From: Candidatus Undinarchaeales archaeon
GTDB taxonomy: Archaea; SpSt-1190; JASMDC01
Length of the DNA stretch: 64,000 nucleotides
Direction of reading: 5' to 3'
Assembly (NCBI GenBank): GCA_030753015.1
Contig: JASMDC010000004.1
Location: 1-64,000 of the forward strand
Part shown: piece by piece, positions 24,086 to 32,095 of the stretch
How the letters are laid out: each line of letters begins with the position of its first letter
Position numbering within the stretch: the first letter of the stretch is position 1
Position numbers and translations under genes: made by a program
Notes under the pieces: model-generated
What the model saw: only the letters and a program-made list of their open reading frames with translations
Told to the model about the DNA's origin: nothing
Databases searched by the model: none

Positions 24086-25525
24086 TCACCCACAGATCTC
24101 GTAGATGGCCGCGGCATAGATCTCGGCGTTACGGACCAGTGAGTCGACGGTCACACGTTCATTGGGCTGGTGGGCCATCTCCGGCTCTCCGGGCATAGTG
24201 GGCCCGAAGCTAACGGCCCGCGGCATGGCTTTGGCGTAGGTTGTGCCGCCGATGGCGTGGAGGGTCGCCTGCTGGCCGGTAACGTCAGTGTAGGCCTTCT
24301 GGAGCGAGACTACAAGCGGATCTGACGGATCCACGTACAGGGGGTCCAGGCCATGCTCGCTAGGTATCACTGCGAGATCGTAGCCATTTGCGGCCTGGGT
24401 AACCCGCTCGGACAGCTCCTCCTGGGTGATGCCGTAGGGGAACCGGATGTTGATGGTGGCTCTCGCCTCGTCCTGCGTCGCGTACACAACACCCAGGTTG
24501 GCGGTCGTGTCGCCCAGGAAGTCGTGGTGTGCAGCGATGCCCAGGCTGCCGCCGTTGGTCTCGCACCCAATGCGGTCGTTGATGAACCGCACTATCTCGG
24601 TCGCCGCACCGTCCGAGGCGTCGATCCCACCGATATATGAGGCAACGTCCACTATGGCGTTGTGCCCGGCTGCCGGGGTGCTCCCGTGGGCGCTGCGCCC
24701 AGCAGCGGACACCGTGATCTCGTGGTCGCCTGTAGGCGCTACGGTGAGTGCTGCGTCCGGATTGGCCGCATTGAACTGCTCGGCAGCGGCGTACAGCTCC
24801 TTGTAGGCGTCGGCGGGATTGCCGTTCACGTGGAGCACCGCAGAGGCGCTGTCGGGCACCATGTTGGAGCGCAAGCCGCCCTCGAGGGAGGTTAAATCGT
24901 AGGCGCCCTTGGCACCACCGGAGTGCGAGGATGTGAGATGGAGGTCCTTGAACCCCTTCTCGCCGTTGATGATGGGGAAGTCGGCGTCGGGGACGATGGA
25001 CATGTCGGGCGCGCCCTCCTTCTCCAGGTAATGGGCGATACCCGTCCACCCTCCGCTCTCCTCGTTTGTGCCGAAGATGACTTTCACGCGCTTGTTGAGG
25101 GTGACCCCCGAGTCCTGGAGGGCCTTGAGGGCGTAGAGCACGGAGATGGCGGGGCCCTTGTCATCCATGGCACCACGGCCCCATAGCTCGCCGTCCACGA
25201 TCTCGCCGCCAAAGGGCTCGTGCTCCCAGCCGTCACCGGCAGGGACCACGTCCACGTGGAGGAGCACGCCCAGGGTCTCGTCACCCTGGCCTACTTCCAC
25301 GACAGCGGCCTGGCCGTCGAGATTGCGATAAGTGAATCCGAACTTGTCCGCCAGCTCCCCGATGTAGTCGAGAGCACGGGCTATGTCAGGACCGAGCGGG
25401 TCCCCGTCCACGGGCTCATCGGGCCGCACGGAGGGGATCTTGAGGAACTCACTGGTGTCATGGGCGATGTCATCCCGGTATCCCTGGATGAGAGCCCTTG
25501 CACGACCGAGCTCCTTGTCTGACAT
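24086..25525 (-). CDS. M20-family zinc dipeptidase (PepV/Sapep-like)
   Basis: A 479-residue metallopeptidase of the M20A dipeptidase type. The di-zinc ligands and catalytic residues are visible: LLHVDVVPAGDGW (first His and catalytic Asp), GRGAMDDKGP (bridging Asp), TNEESGG (catalytic Glu and Glu ligand), VPDADFP and the late AHQPNERV His. The lid domain sits between (about 185-340). The length matches bacterial PepV. It should cleave dipeptides in the cytoplasm, with no signal peptide. ATG 25525 is 26 nt after a TATA-like TTCATAAAC, so it is probably leaderless. Confidence 0.92.
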   Translation of the reverse strand: MSDKELGRARALIQGYRDDIAHDTSEFLKIPSVRPDEPVDGDPLGPDIARALDYIGELADKFGFTYRNLDGQAAVVEVGQGDETLGVLLHVDVVPAGDGWEHEPFGGEIVDGELWGRGAMDDKGPAISVLYALKALQDSGVTLNKRVKVIFGTNEESGGWTGIAHYLEKEGAPDMSIVPDADFPIINGEKGFKDLHLTSSHSGGAKGAYDLTSLEGGLRSNMVPDSASAVLHVNGNPADAYKELYAAAEQFNAANPDAALTVAPTGDHEITVSAAGRSAHGSTPAAGHNAIVDVASYIGGIDASDGAATEIVRFINDRIGCETNGGSLGIAAHHDFLGDTTANLGVVYATQDEARATINIRFPYGITQEELSERVTQAANGYDLAVIPSEHGLDPLYVDPSDPLVVSLQKAYTDVTGQQATLHAIGGTTYAKAMPRAVSFGPTMPGEPEMAHQPNERVTVDSLVRNAEIYAAAIYEICG

Positions 25526-25591
25526 GGCCGGGTTCTGCAGGGTACGGTGTTTATGAATGTTTCTATGGGTTGAAAAGGGCCGAAGCGTCGA

Positions 25592-26287
25592 TTATCCGCG
25601 TCGCACTGCCTTTTCCTGCAGCCGTTGTTGCACTGGTCCGCTGGTCAGCTCACGCAGAGCGTCGCCGGCCACCCACCTCGCGGCCTTCGTGTCCTGCTGC
25701 TTGACACGCTCGGCGCACGCGATGGCCTTCGCGTTCAGGGCGAGGTCCCGCTTGCCGATCTGTCGGAGCGCCCAGTTGACGGCCTTCTTCACGCCGTTGC
25801 GGCCGTCCCCGGCCTCCCGTTCGATGAGGGGGAGGTACGCCTCGAAGACATCGTCGGACGCTTTTTTGTCGCCTACCGCCAGAGTGGCCATGAGCGAGAA
25901 CCCCGCCCGCTTGACGAACTCCTCCTCCCGAGCAGACCACTCGACGGCCTTGGCATGACCGTAGGAAGTATGGCGGAAGAGGTTCATGCAGCACTGGTCG
26001 CACAGCTCCCAGTCCTGGAACTGGCCAGCCCAGGCGTCCATGATCCCGGGGGTTATCCGCGTCGGATCGGCGACGATCGAGGCCAGGATCCGTGTCTCCC
26101 GCAGGCCCTCACCCCAGAGGACTAGGGCGAGCTCGTGGTCACGGCCTATCTCTCTGGCCAGGGCACGGAGCATTGGTACCCGCACGCCCAGTGCCTTGTC
26201 CGGCGATATCCCGAACCGCGCCATCCCGGCCACGGAGGCGGCGTCCGCGCTGGCGTGTAGCTTCGCGAGCACCTCGTCTGGGCCCAT
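25592..26287 (-). CDS. AlkD-like DNA alkylation repair protein
   Basis: 231 residues made of HEAT-like helical repeats, matching the AlkC/AlkD alkylpurine glycosylase superfamily. Family-like segments include GVRVPMLRALAREIGR, DWELCDQCCMNLFRHT (close to the conserved W-D-x-x-D), EEEFVKRAGFSLMATLA and NGVKKAVNWALRQIGKR. In AlkD the protein removes bulky or cationic N3/N7 alkylpurines without base flipping. ATG 26287 lies 27 nt after AAACCTTTTATC (leaderless); the upstream open frame crosses that promoter and is not coding. It is divergent from the AsnC/RAM gene and shares its TATA region. Confidence 0.85.
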   Translation of the reverse strand: MGPDEVLAKLHASADAASVAGMARFGISPDKALGVRVPMLRALAREIGRDHELALVLWGEGLRETRILASIVADPTRITPGIMDAWAGQFQDWELCDQCCMNLFRHTSYGHAKAVEWSAREEEFVKRAGFSLMATLAVGDKKASDDVFEAYLPLIEREAGDGRNGVKKAVNWALRQIGKRDLALNAKAIACAERVKQQDTKAARWVAGDALRELTSGPVQQRLQEKAVRRG

Positions 26288-26307
26288 CGCACCCGATGTC
26301 CAGACAA

Positions 26308-26322
26308 AGCGATAAAAGGTTT
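26308..26322. promoter_or_regulatory. shared divergent TATA region (AlkD / tandem RAM protein)
   Basis: The minus strand reads GAAACCTTTTATC, centred 27 nt before ATG 26287. On the plus strand GATAAAAGG lies about 38 nt before ATG 26352, leaving a short leader of about 12 nt. Confidence 0.55.
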
Positions 26323-26351
26323 CCCACCCGGTACATCCCTGTTGTGATACC

Positions 26352-26942
26352 ATGATTGTGTTCGCTGTAGTCGATGTTATCTCCGGAAGGGACGAGGAGG
26401 TCTGGACGAGCATGGCCAAGTGTCTCAAAGGCCTCAAGGGGGACGTCACACCCCTCATCATGAACCGTATCTTCGAGCAGGAGGATATCGCGCTCACCCT
26501 TCGTGTAACGGACCCTAAGATGCTCCCCACGTTCCTCATCGAGAACGTCCGGTCTATCGAGGGGGTGCGGGACATCGAGACGTTCTCGCTCTTCGAGGGA
26601 ACGTTCCTCGCCGAGAATGACCGGGTCCAACGGGACGCCGAGGGGCTGCATGCCTATGCTTTCATCGCCACCGAGCCGGGACAGGACCGGGAGGTCTACG
26701 ACATGCTCTGCTCGCTCGGTGAGCACATGAGCGTGTACCCGCGTTTCGTAGCGTTCACGTTCCACAAGATGAAGTGTACGATCATCCTCTCCCTAAACGC
26801 TCCGAGCATCGATACGCTGGAGGAGTTCCTCATCGAGAAGGTCCGCAGCATAGAGGGCGTCACGGACACCCAGACGATGATAGGTACGCGATACCAGTTC
26901 CTCGTGGAACCGAGCGATGTCTACAAGGGCAGGACTACCTAG
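26352..26942 (+). CDS. tandem AsnC/Lrp-type ligand-binding (RAM) protein without HTH
   Basis: 196 residues holding two copies of an Lrp/AsnC ligand-binding ferredoxin-like fold. The repeated part is clear: TFLIENVRSIEGVRDIETF in the first half and EFLIEKVRSIEGVTDTQTM in the second. No helix-turn-helix is present, so it cannot bind DNA in the usual Lrp manner. Stand-alone RAM proteins bind small molecules such as amino acids or modulate partners. The next gene is a NikR-like regulator, convergent with a 6-bp gap. Ligand unknown. Confidence 0.75.
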   Translation: MIVFAVVDVISGRDEEVWTSMAKCLKGLKGDVTPLIMNRIFEQEDIALTLRVTDPKMLPTFLIENVRSIEGVRDIETFSLFEGTFLAENDRVQRDAEGLHAYAFIATEPGQDREVYDMLCSLGEHMSVYPRFVAFTFHKMKCTIILSLNAPSIDTLEEFLIEKVRSIEGVTDTQTMIGTRYQFLVEPSDVYKGRTT

Positions 26943-26948
26943 GTACCT

Positions 26949-27350
26949 TCAGAACAGGGCCACGTTCTTGCGGGTCACTCCCTCCACCGTGCCGAGAGCG
27001 TCCAGCAAGGCCTGGACCGGGACCGCGTCACCCGCCACGACGACCACATGGAGCAGGCCCTTGCGATCGGTCCCTGCTTCGATGTGGGAACGGACCACCT
27101 CATGATGTGCCCGTAGCGTGGTGTGCACGTCCACGTCAGGTCCGGCCAGTAGGGTCACGGTACCGCGTACCCTCCCATGAAGTCGCGCAGGGTCGCACTT
27201 CTCCTCCAAGAGTAGCCGGAGGGCGTCCCGCACCGCCTGGGAACGGCCGGAGTAATTGCACTCGGTCACCACGCGCTCGAGCTGGGCGAGGAGCTCCTCG
27301 TCCAGTGCGAGGCTGATCATCCGCTGCTTGGTCCCCAGTACCATGGTCAC
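26949..27350 (-). CDS. NikR-like ribbon-helix-helix regulator with altered metal site
   Basis: 133 residues (131 if started at ATG 27344, which is 26 nt after a TATA-like CTATACTTG). The N-terminal half is a CopG/NikR ribbon-helix-helix (QRMISLALDEELLAQLERVV, SGRSQAVRDALRLLLEE). The C-terminal half is the NikR ACT-like tetramerisation domain (RGTVTLLAG, HHEVVRSHIEA, LLHVVVVAGDAVPVQALLDALGTVEGV). In NikR the high-affinity nickel site needs a Cys at the position read here as Leu (GLLHVVV instead of CLEVLV-type); two His of the HH pair are kept. It may therefore sense another metal or ligand. Confidence 0.8.
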   Translation of the reverse strand: MTMVLGTKQRMISLALDEELLAQLERVVTECNYSGRSQAVRDALRLLLEEKCDPARLHGRVRGTVTLLAGPDVDVHTTLRAHHEVVRSHIEAGTDRKGLLHVVVVAGDAVPVQALLDALGTVEGVTRKNVALF

Positions 27351-27400
27351 GAGCCGTGAGCAAGTATAGATTATGTAGCTTTAAAATGACATGGTAACCG

Positions 27401-27535
27401 ATGGGGAGGACCGGACTCGTCCTGCTCGCGGTGCTCGCGACCACCCTTCTCGCCGCGACACGGCCCATCCCTCTGGCCGCGCGGGCGACTGGTGGATCAT
27501 TGCTCGAGGTGCGTTACGGGACGCCACCCATGTAG
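27401..27535 (+). CDS. possible small exported peptide (44 residues) or gene fragment
   Basis: A short frame beginning MGRTGLVLLAVLATTLLAA: basic N-terminus, hydrophobic core and small residues, the shape of a signal peptide, followed by about 24 residues and TAG. The opening is similar in style to that of the NHL-propeller protein at 23474. A TATA-like CTTTAAAATG lies about 18 nt upstream. It may be a truncated surface-protein gene rather than a functional peptide. Nothing else is seen in 27351-27628. Confidence 0.3.
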   Translation: MGRTGLVLLAVLATTLLAATRPIPLAARATGGSLLEVRYGTPPM

Positions 27536-27628
27536 GATGCGGGACGGAGCCTTACGATGCTCTCCCTGATGGGATTGGTCATCGCTAGTATCGTTGAAAA
27601 GCGGACGCGATCGTCCCGATGATCCGTT

Positions 27629-27931
27629 TCAGATGGAAGCAGCAGCACCGTGGATGAAGCGCACCCGGTGGCCGCAGTAGTACGAGTCGTACTCCACCTC
27701 GCTGTACTTCCGAACGCTCTGCCGGTCCTCCTTGCGGATGATGAACGCGTAGGCGTTGGCGTACTTGGCCTTGACCTTCTTCACGCGGAAGGAAAGCCCC
27801 AACGTCTCCAGAAGGTCCTCGATATACGACAGCTTCCATTGGCGGGGAGCAGAGAAGAAGTAGAAGGACTCCTCGAACACGAGGATGAAGGTGAACAGGA
27901 AGATGAAATCCAAAACGTGTCTTGACCACAT
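27629..27931 (-). CDS. tandem copy of the methyltransferase C-terminus
   Basis: 100 residues. From about residue 15 the sequence (ILVFEESFYFFSAPRQWKL ...) is nearly the same as the last 85 residues of the upstream permease-methyltransferase fusion, while the first 15 residues are new and hydrophobic. At DNA level the copy spans about 27664-27885 against 27972-28193 with a constant 308-bp offset and no indels. Its ATG overlaps the stop of the fusion gene as TAATG, so it may be translated by coupling. Differences are mostly third-base or conservative (for example SYYCGH for SFYYGH), which suggests the copy has been kept as coding sequence. Function unknown. Confidence 0.55.
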   Translation of the reverse strand: MWSRHVLDFIFLFTFILVFEESFYFFSAPRQWKLSYIEDLLETLGLSFRVKKVKAKYANAYAFIIRKEDRQSVRKYSEVEYDSYYCGHRVRFIHGAAASI

Positions 27932-28193
27932 TACATGGTTGTTGCAGCCAATGCCTGATGGAGGGTTCGCGAGCGGTGGCCGTAGTAGAACGAGTCGTAC
28001 TCATCCTCGCTGTACTTCCGGACGCTCTGCCTGTCCTCCTTGCGGATGACGAACGCATAGGCGTTGGCGTACTTGGCCTTGACCTTCTTCACACGGAAGG
28101 AAAGCCCTAATGTCTCTAAGAGATCCTCGATATACGACAGCTTCCACTGGCGCGGGGCAGAGAATAAATAGAAGGATTCCTCGAATACGAGGA
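27664..28193. repeat. direct tandem duplication, about 222 bp, 308-bp offset
   Basis: Copies lie at about 27664-27885 and 27972-28193. Anchor words such as GGTGGCCG (27667/27975) and TAGAAGGA (27861/28169) hold the same 308-bp distance across the repeat, showing no insertions or deletions between copies. Confidence 0.8.
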
Positions 28194-30048
28194 TGGTGGC
28201 ACGGCCGCCCCTCTTGAGCACGCGCTTGATCTCTCGGAAGAGGTTGTCGGTGCTCACCACCTCCTCGGAAAGGCCGATACCTACGATCTTGTCGAATTGT
28301 CGGTCCTTGAATGGGATGAACTCGGCATCGGCACGGACGTACGACACGTTGCGCAGGAGGGCTAAATGCTCCCTAGCGATCTCCAGGTCATGGAACCCAA
28401 CATCGGTTGCGTACACCCACTTGGCGTTCGCAGCGAGCTCGGGCACCAGTAGCCCGGTCCGGCAGGCGATCTCGAGCACGATATCATCGTGCTTAACGGC
28501 CGCTGTGCGAAGGAAGTTCTCGCGCATCCACTCGGGATAGGCGTACGCGGCCAGGGTGTCGTAGAAGGGTGCGATCATCTCGTTGAACGCCACAACGAAC
28601 TTCTCGTTGTGCTCTATTTGGAGGATGAAGTAGATGGGCACCCCCACGAGCACGAGCGACGTCCCCTTGAGGAACTCTAGCTGGTCCACCTGGGACATGA
28701 TAACGATGGTGGTCAGCACGCAGACGAGCGACACCAGGGAGAAGGCGGGGGTCTTGTACGGGCGCTCCATGGAAGGCTTGCTCAAACGGAGCACCGGGAC
28801 GGCAAGGAAGATGAGCGCGTACACGATGAGCGCCACGGGGATGAGCGCCGTGATGAGGGCGTGGAAGTCGGCCGTGAGCACGAGCACCGTGGCGAGGGCT
28901 GCCTGGATGATGAGGGCGTTGACCGGGGTCTTGTAGGTGGGGTCGAGCTTGGCGAAGAACGCGGGAAGCATCTCGTCCTTGGCCAGGGCGTAGGGGATGC
29001 GTGCGTGCGAGAGAATCCAGGAGTTGCAGCATCCGAGAAGGATGACCACCGTCCCCATCACGAGCCAGGGAACGGCGCGCGGGCCGAGGGCGGGGGTCCG
29101 CTCCACCACCAGGGCGATGGGGGCCTGACTCACTCCAAGCTCGCTCGCGGAGACCACGCCCAGGGACACAATCACCACGGACAGGTAGATGAACACGATG
29201 AGCACCGTGGACCAGACCAGTGCCGTCGGCACGGCGTGCTTGGGGTCCTTGGTCTCCTCTCCCAGGAAGGTAACGCACTCCCAGCCGATGAATGGCTCGA
29301 TGATGATGGCTGCCGCTGCCAGCAGCATCGCCCAGTTGGGCTCATGGAACTCGAGGAAGTTATCCACCTCGATGGCGGGGGCGCCGAAGAAGATGATGGC
29401 ACCCAGCACGACAAGTGTGATCACGGTGAACACGCGCTGGATCTTGGCGCCGAGCTTGACGCCAAGGTAGTTGAAGAAGGTGAGCACCCATAAAAAAGCC
29501 GCGGCCAGCATGCGGGCCCGCGGTTCCCCTATGTGGATCAGGTGGTCGAGGTACTCCACGATGCACGCGCTTATGACCATGGCGATGGTGACCCAGCCGA
29601 TGACCCACGCCGACCAGCCGACGAGGAAGCCGACGAACGGGCCGAAGGCCTCCTTGCAGTAGGTGTACACGCCGCCGGCCTCGGGGTACATGCTGGCCAG
29701 CTCGGCGATGCACATGGACATCATGATGGCCAGTGTCCCGATGGACGCCCACACGAAGATGGACTCGGGCCCGGCGATGCCGGCGGCGATGCCGGGTATC
29801 ATGAACACGCCCGAGCCCACGATGGCCCCGATGGAGAGGAACATGAGGTCGTACATGGAGAGCGTCCGCTCCATCTCGTCCATCTCGTCGAGCTCGAGCT
29901 CGGGGATGCGGCGGATGACCTCGTCATAGCTGATGCGTACGCGATGGTAAGGGCTGCGTCGGGGCATGCCCTTACCGCCGTAGGGACTATTAGCACCCAC
30001 AGATCCGGACGCATCATCATCCGATGACGGACCTTCCTCCTCCTTCAT
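27931..30048 (-). CDS. APC-superfamily amino-acid permease fused to a SAM methyltransferase domain
   Basis: 705 residues from ATG 30048, 29 nt after a TATA element; an upstream ATG (30075) falls inside that element. Residues about 60-490 are an APC transporter: the first helix has the substrate-binding GAIVGSGVFMIPG, followed by roughly twelve TM helices (EAGGVYTYCKEAFGPFVGFLVGW, IGWECVTFLGEETKDPKHAVP). Residues about 520-690 form a class I methyltransferase (VLEIACRTGLLVPELA, VYATDVGFHDLEIA, ADAEFIPFKDRQFDKIVGIG, EIKRVLKRGGRATILV). The glycine loop is degenerate (E-I-A-C-R-T-G rather than E-x-G-x-G-x-G). No stop or frameshift separates the parts. The joint role is unknown. Confidence 0.85.
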   Translation of the reverse strand: MKEEEGPSSDDDASGSVGANSPYGGKGMPRRSPYHRVRISYDEVIRRIPELELDEMDEMERTLSMYDLMFLSIGAIVGSGVFMIPGIAAGIAGPESIFVWASIGTLAIMMSMCIAELASMYPEAGGVYTYCKEAFGPFVGFLVGWSAWVIGWVTIAMVISACIVEYLDHLIHIGEPRARMLAAAFLWVLTFFNYLGVKLGAKIQRVFTVITLVVLGAIIFFGAPAIEVDNFLEFHEPNWAMLLAAAAIIIEPFIGWECVTFLGEETKDPKHAVPTALVWSTVLIVFIYLSVVIVSLGVVSASELGVSQAPIALVVERTPALGPRAVPWLVMGTVVILLGCCNSWILSHARIPYALAKDEMLPAFFAKLDPTYKTPVNALIIQAALATVLVLTADFHALITALIPVALIVYALIFLAVPVLRLSKPSMERPYKTPAFSLVSLVCVLTTIVIMSQVDQLEFLKGTSLVLVGVPIYFILQIEHNEKFVVAFNEMIAPFYDTLAAYAYPEWMRENFLRTAAVKHDDIVLEIACRTGLLVPELAANAKWVYATDVGFHDLEIAREHLALLRNVSYVRADAEFIPFKDRQFDKIVGIGLSEEVVSTDNLFREIKRVLKRGGRATILVFEESFYLFSAPRQWKLSYIEDLLETLGLSFRVKKVKAKYANAYAFVIRKEDRQSVRKYSEDEYDSFYYGHRSRTLHQALAATTM

Positions 30049-30069
30049 CTGATAGAACAAGTAGGAGCA

Positions 30070-30086
30070 TATCATTAAATATGATT
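30070..30086 (-). promoter_or_regulatory. TATA box of the permease-methyltransferase gene
   Basis: Minus-strand TCATATTTAATGATAT is centred about 29 nt before ATG 30048. Confidence 0.5.
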
Positions 30087-30157
30087 CGATGCGGGCCGTA
30101 TTAACAACCGTGCTAATTTTAATCCGTTAAGTCGGCTTCTTGACAGCACAAGAACCG

Positions 30158-30343
30158 CTACCAGGGGATGGCGTATCCCAGCTCCCAGACTATGTTCCGT
30201 ATCGTGCCCACGAAGAGGATGGAGAAGAATAGGAGTGATATACCGAGCGACAGCATGTAGAGGATACGCTCACCATGGATGTCGTGGAAATCAGAAGGAC
30301 GATGAGATTGACGACGAGCGTGAAGGGATTCACAGATCATCAC
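30158..30343 (-). CDS. small putative membrane protein, 61 residues
   Basis: It overlaps the end of the YkgJ-like gene by 14 nt, so coupling is possible. The second half is a clear TM helix (LYMLSLGISLLFFSILFVGTI) followed by RNIVWELGYAIPW. The first half is His/Arg-rich and looks less natural; another frame over the same DNA gives a hydrophobic VVNLIVLLIS, so a two-TM protein broken by a frameshift is also possible. No family recognised. Confidence 0.35.
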   Translation of the reverse strand: MMICESLHARRQSHRPSDFHDIHGERILYMLSLGISLLFFSILFVGTIRNIVWELGYAIPW

Positions 30344-30785
30344 TCACGGGTGCTTTCTCTTTCTCGTCGGCCATTACCTCGCGGTGGAGCGCGATGAGGT
30401 CCCAGAGATGCACGGGCTCGCCCTCACCCACCGCCGGGCAGGAACGGAAGGCGACCAGCGTCAGTCGCTGGCCATCCAGTTCCACAAAAGCCCGTCCACC
30501 CTCCACAGGGGTTCGCGAGAGGGCAAACGGGTATAGCCGACAGGCCGTGGGGCGGTGGGGGTGTACACTGCACTGGAGCGCCTCGGGATCAAGGAACACA
30601 CAGCCCAGGTCCCATTCACGCTTCGTGAGGACAGGATCGACGTTCTTACCATGGACAAGCACTCGAACGAAGCTACGATCGACCTCTTCGGCCAGCCGGT
30701 CAACGTCACGCATCAACAGCGGAACCTCGTACCGTCGGCAGCACTCCCCGCATCCCCGACATGTGAACCGCACGTCCAGGTCCAC
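30330..30785 (-). CDS. YkgJ-family cysteine-cluster (zinc/iron-chelating) protein
   Basis: 151 residues. The N-terminal RFTCRGCGECCRRYEVPLL carries the CxxCxxCC signature of the YkgJ family. The later Cys positions are also present (LGCVFLDPEALQCSVHPHRPTACRLYPFAL). Such proteins bind a metal, and some are protein methyl-lysine or flagellin-modifying accessory factors; the specific role is not known. GTG 30785 starts the conserved region directly; there is no better upstream start because a TAG lies in frame. A possible TATA (GGTATACTC) lies about 50 nt upstream. Confidence 0.8.
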   Translation of the reverse strand: MDLDVRFTCRGCGECCRRYEVPLLMRDVDRLAEEVDRSFVRVLVHGKNVDPVLTKREWDLGCVFLDPEALQCSVHPHRPTACRLYPFALSRTPVEGGRAFVELDGQRLTLVAFRSCPAVGEGEPVHLWDLIALHREVMADEKEKAPVSDDL

Positions 30786-30935
30786 GGGGATGACGTCCTC
30801 GATATAGGCTTCGACGATGGTATTCCCCTACAGAGGTGAGTATACCAACGGTTAAATGGGTTGGCCCCCGATGTAAGGAACGGGATTTCCGGTACCTCGA
30901 TTAAAAGTGTACCGCACTTCTGCGCGAGAGCTTCC

Positions 30936-31142
30936 ATGTCCGGCGAAGTACTATGGCAGCTTTTCCAAGGGACGGACCTTCTGACGGGGACCGTGCTCGT
31001 TCCCAGTCTCCCCCTAGAACGAATGTGGATCAGGCCGAAGCGGTATTCCCAGGAAACGTTGGTCTGTGAGCTGCCTACCGATCAGTTAAACATCGGGTAC
31101 TCCGGCGATGGTCTGGATCGTATGGTGAATGGACCTAGGTAG
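30936..31142 (+). CDS. weak hypothetical ORF, 68 residues
   Basis: ATG 30936 follows a TATA-like CGATTAAAAGTG by about 33 nt and opens MSGEVLWQLFQGTDLL. It overlaps the stop of the convergent membrane gene by 8 nt. There is no family resemblance or membrane segment. The rest of 30786-31134 shows nothing else I can support. Listed only because promoter spacing and length are compatible with a small gene. Confidence 0.25.
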   Translation: MSGEVLWQLFQGTDLLTGTVLVPSLPLERMWIRPKRYSQETLVCELPTDQLNIGYSGDGLDRMVNGPR

Positions 31143-31527
31143 CCATGAGCCCAAACTGGAGCAGCACTACGAAGAAAAGCATCCAGAGGATGGAGAGTGT
31201 GAAGAGATAGAATGAGAGGCGGGACAACCATTCGTACTGCTTGGAGTTGCGCTCCGCGGCCAGTGCCAGAACGGTCACGTAGCTTGTGAGGCCGAAGAAC
31301 ACCACCGACGCGATGAGATAGATCCCGATCATGCCAGGAAGTACCATCCCCGACATCTTGAGAGAGTAGAGGATACCCACGACCGCCAGACATATGCCCG
31401 CGAACTCGGACGAGGTGTCGCAGATGGATTCCAGCGCGTCCCTGCTGATCCCCTTCTCCATGGAGGGCATGTGCACGTCCTGGAGCCGGGCGTAGTAAGG
31501 ATTCTCGCGGATGCTATCCGGCAGCAT
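31135..31527 (-). CDS. small membrane protein, three TM segments
   Basis: 130 residues from ATG 31527, overlapping the end of the upstream gene by 14 nt, so the pair is translationally coupled. A soluble N-terminus (LPDSIRENPYYARLQDVHMPSMEKG) of about 35 residues is followed by three hydrophobic helices (FAGICLAVVGILYSLKM, GMIGIYLIASVVFFGLTSYVTVLAL, LSFYLFTLSILWMLFFVVLLQF). No family recognised. It probably acts with the neighbouring 185-residue membrane protein and perhaps with the KaiC-like membrane proteins upstream on the same strand. Confidence 0.6.
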   Translation of the reverse strand: MLPDSIRENPYYARLQDVHMPSMEKGISRDALESICDTSSEFAGICLAVVGILYSLKMSGMVLPGMIGIYLIASVVFFGLTSYVTVLALAAERNSKQYEWLSRLSFYLFTLSILWMLFFVVLLQFGLMAT

Positions 31528-32071
31528 TGACCTCACCCCCCATGAGCCGAAGGAACTCCTTCCGGTTGGTCTCGTTGCATCCGAAGTCCACCCACTCCAC
31601 CGTGAAGTTCCCATGGTCCTCGGCCCGGCGCTGAAGCACGTCGAAGAGGCAGCAATGCCCGAGCAGTCGCTCGGCCTCCCTGAACCGGACCCCCTCCTCA
31701 CCCAGCATCTTCCGAGCGAGGGTGACGTTCTGGCTCAGTAACCGACACTCTCGGGACTGTTGGAGGATGACACAGCCGCCGGGCGAACACGTCACGTCGA
31801 ACGGCTCGAACGTGTCGTTCACACTCCCGACTCTGTGAATGTTGTCACGATGCTTGGTAAGGACGTCATTCCCCTTGACCTTTAGGGCGTCCTGACCCAT
31901 GAACATCATGCTGGTGAACGTCCCGAGCACGAGCACCGCTATAGCAAGGCACATAGCTAAAGGAGGGATGCCGGTGAGGTCGAGCTCGCCAGAGATCACC
32001 CACTCAACGATGATGACCAGGCACACGAATACGAAACCGAGCACAACGGCCAGGAAGAGGAAGTCCAGCAT
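31514..32071 (-). CDS. membrane protein with two TM helices and a Cys-containing soluble domain
   Basis: 185 residues. Two N-terminal TM helices (LFLAVVLGFVFVCLVIIVEWVI and LAMCLAIAVLVLGTFTSMMFM) are followed by a soluble part of about 120 residues with five or more Cys (TCSPGGCVIL, ECRLLS, GHCCLFDVL, FGCNETN) and N-X-T sequons (NDT, NVT, NFT, NET). The sequons and Cys suggest the soluble part faces outside. ATG 32071 lies 29 nt after GTTTAAATAGG. It heads a two-gene unit with the gene at 31135. Function unknown. Confidence 0.6.
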   Translation of the reverse strand: MLDFLFLAVVLGFVFVCLVIIVEWVISGELDLTGIPPLAMCLAIAVLVLGTFTSMMFMGQDALKVKGNDVLTKHRDNIHRVGSVNDTFEPFDVTCSPGGCVILQQSRECRLLSQNVTLARKMLGEEGVRFREAERLLGHCCLFDVLQRRAEDHGNFTVEWVDFGCNETNRKEFLRLMGGEVNAAG

Positions 32072-32095
32072 CGGGGAGAGGGGGGGTCGTTGAAC

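Noticed and set aside
26288..26575. Upstream extension of the AlkD-like ORF
   Set aside because: It is antisense to the tandem RAM gene and lies upstream of the TATA element.
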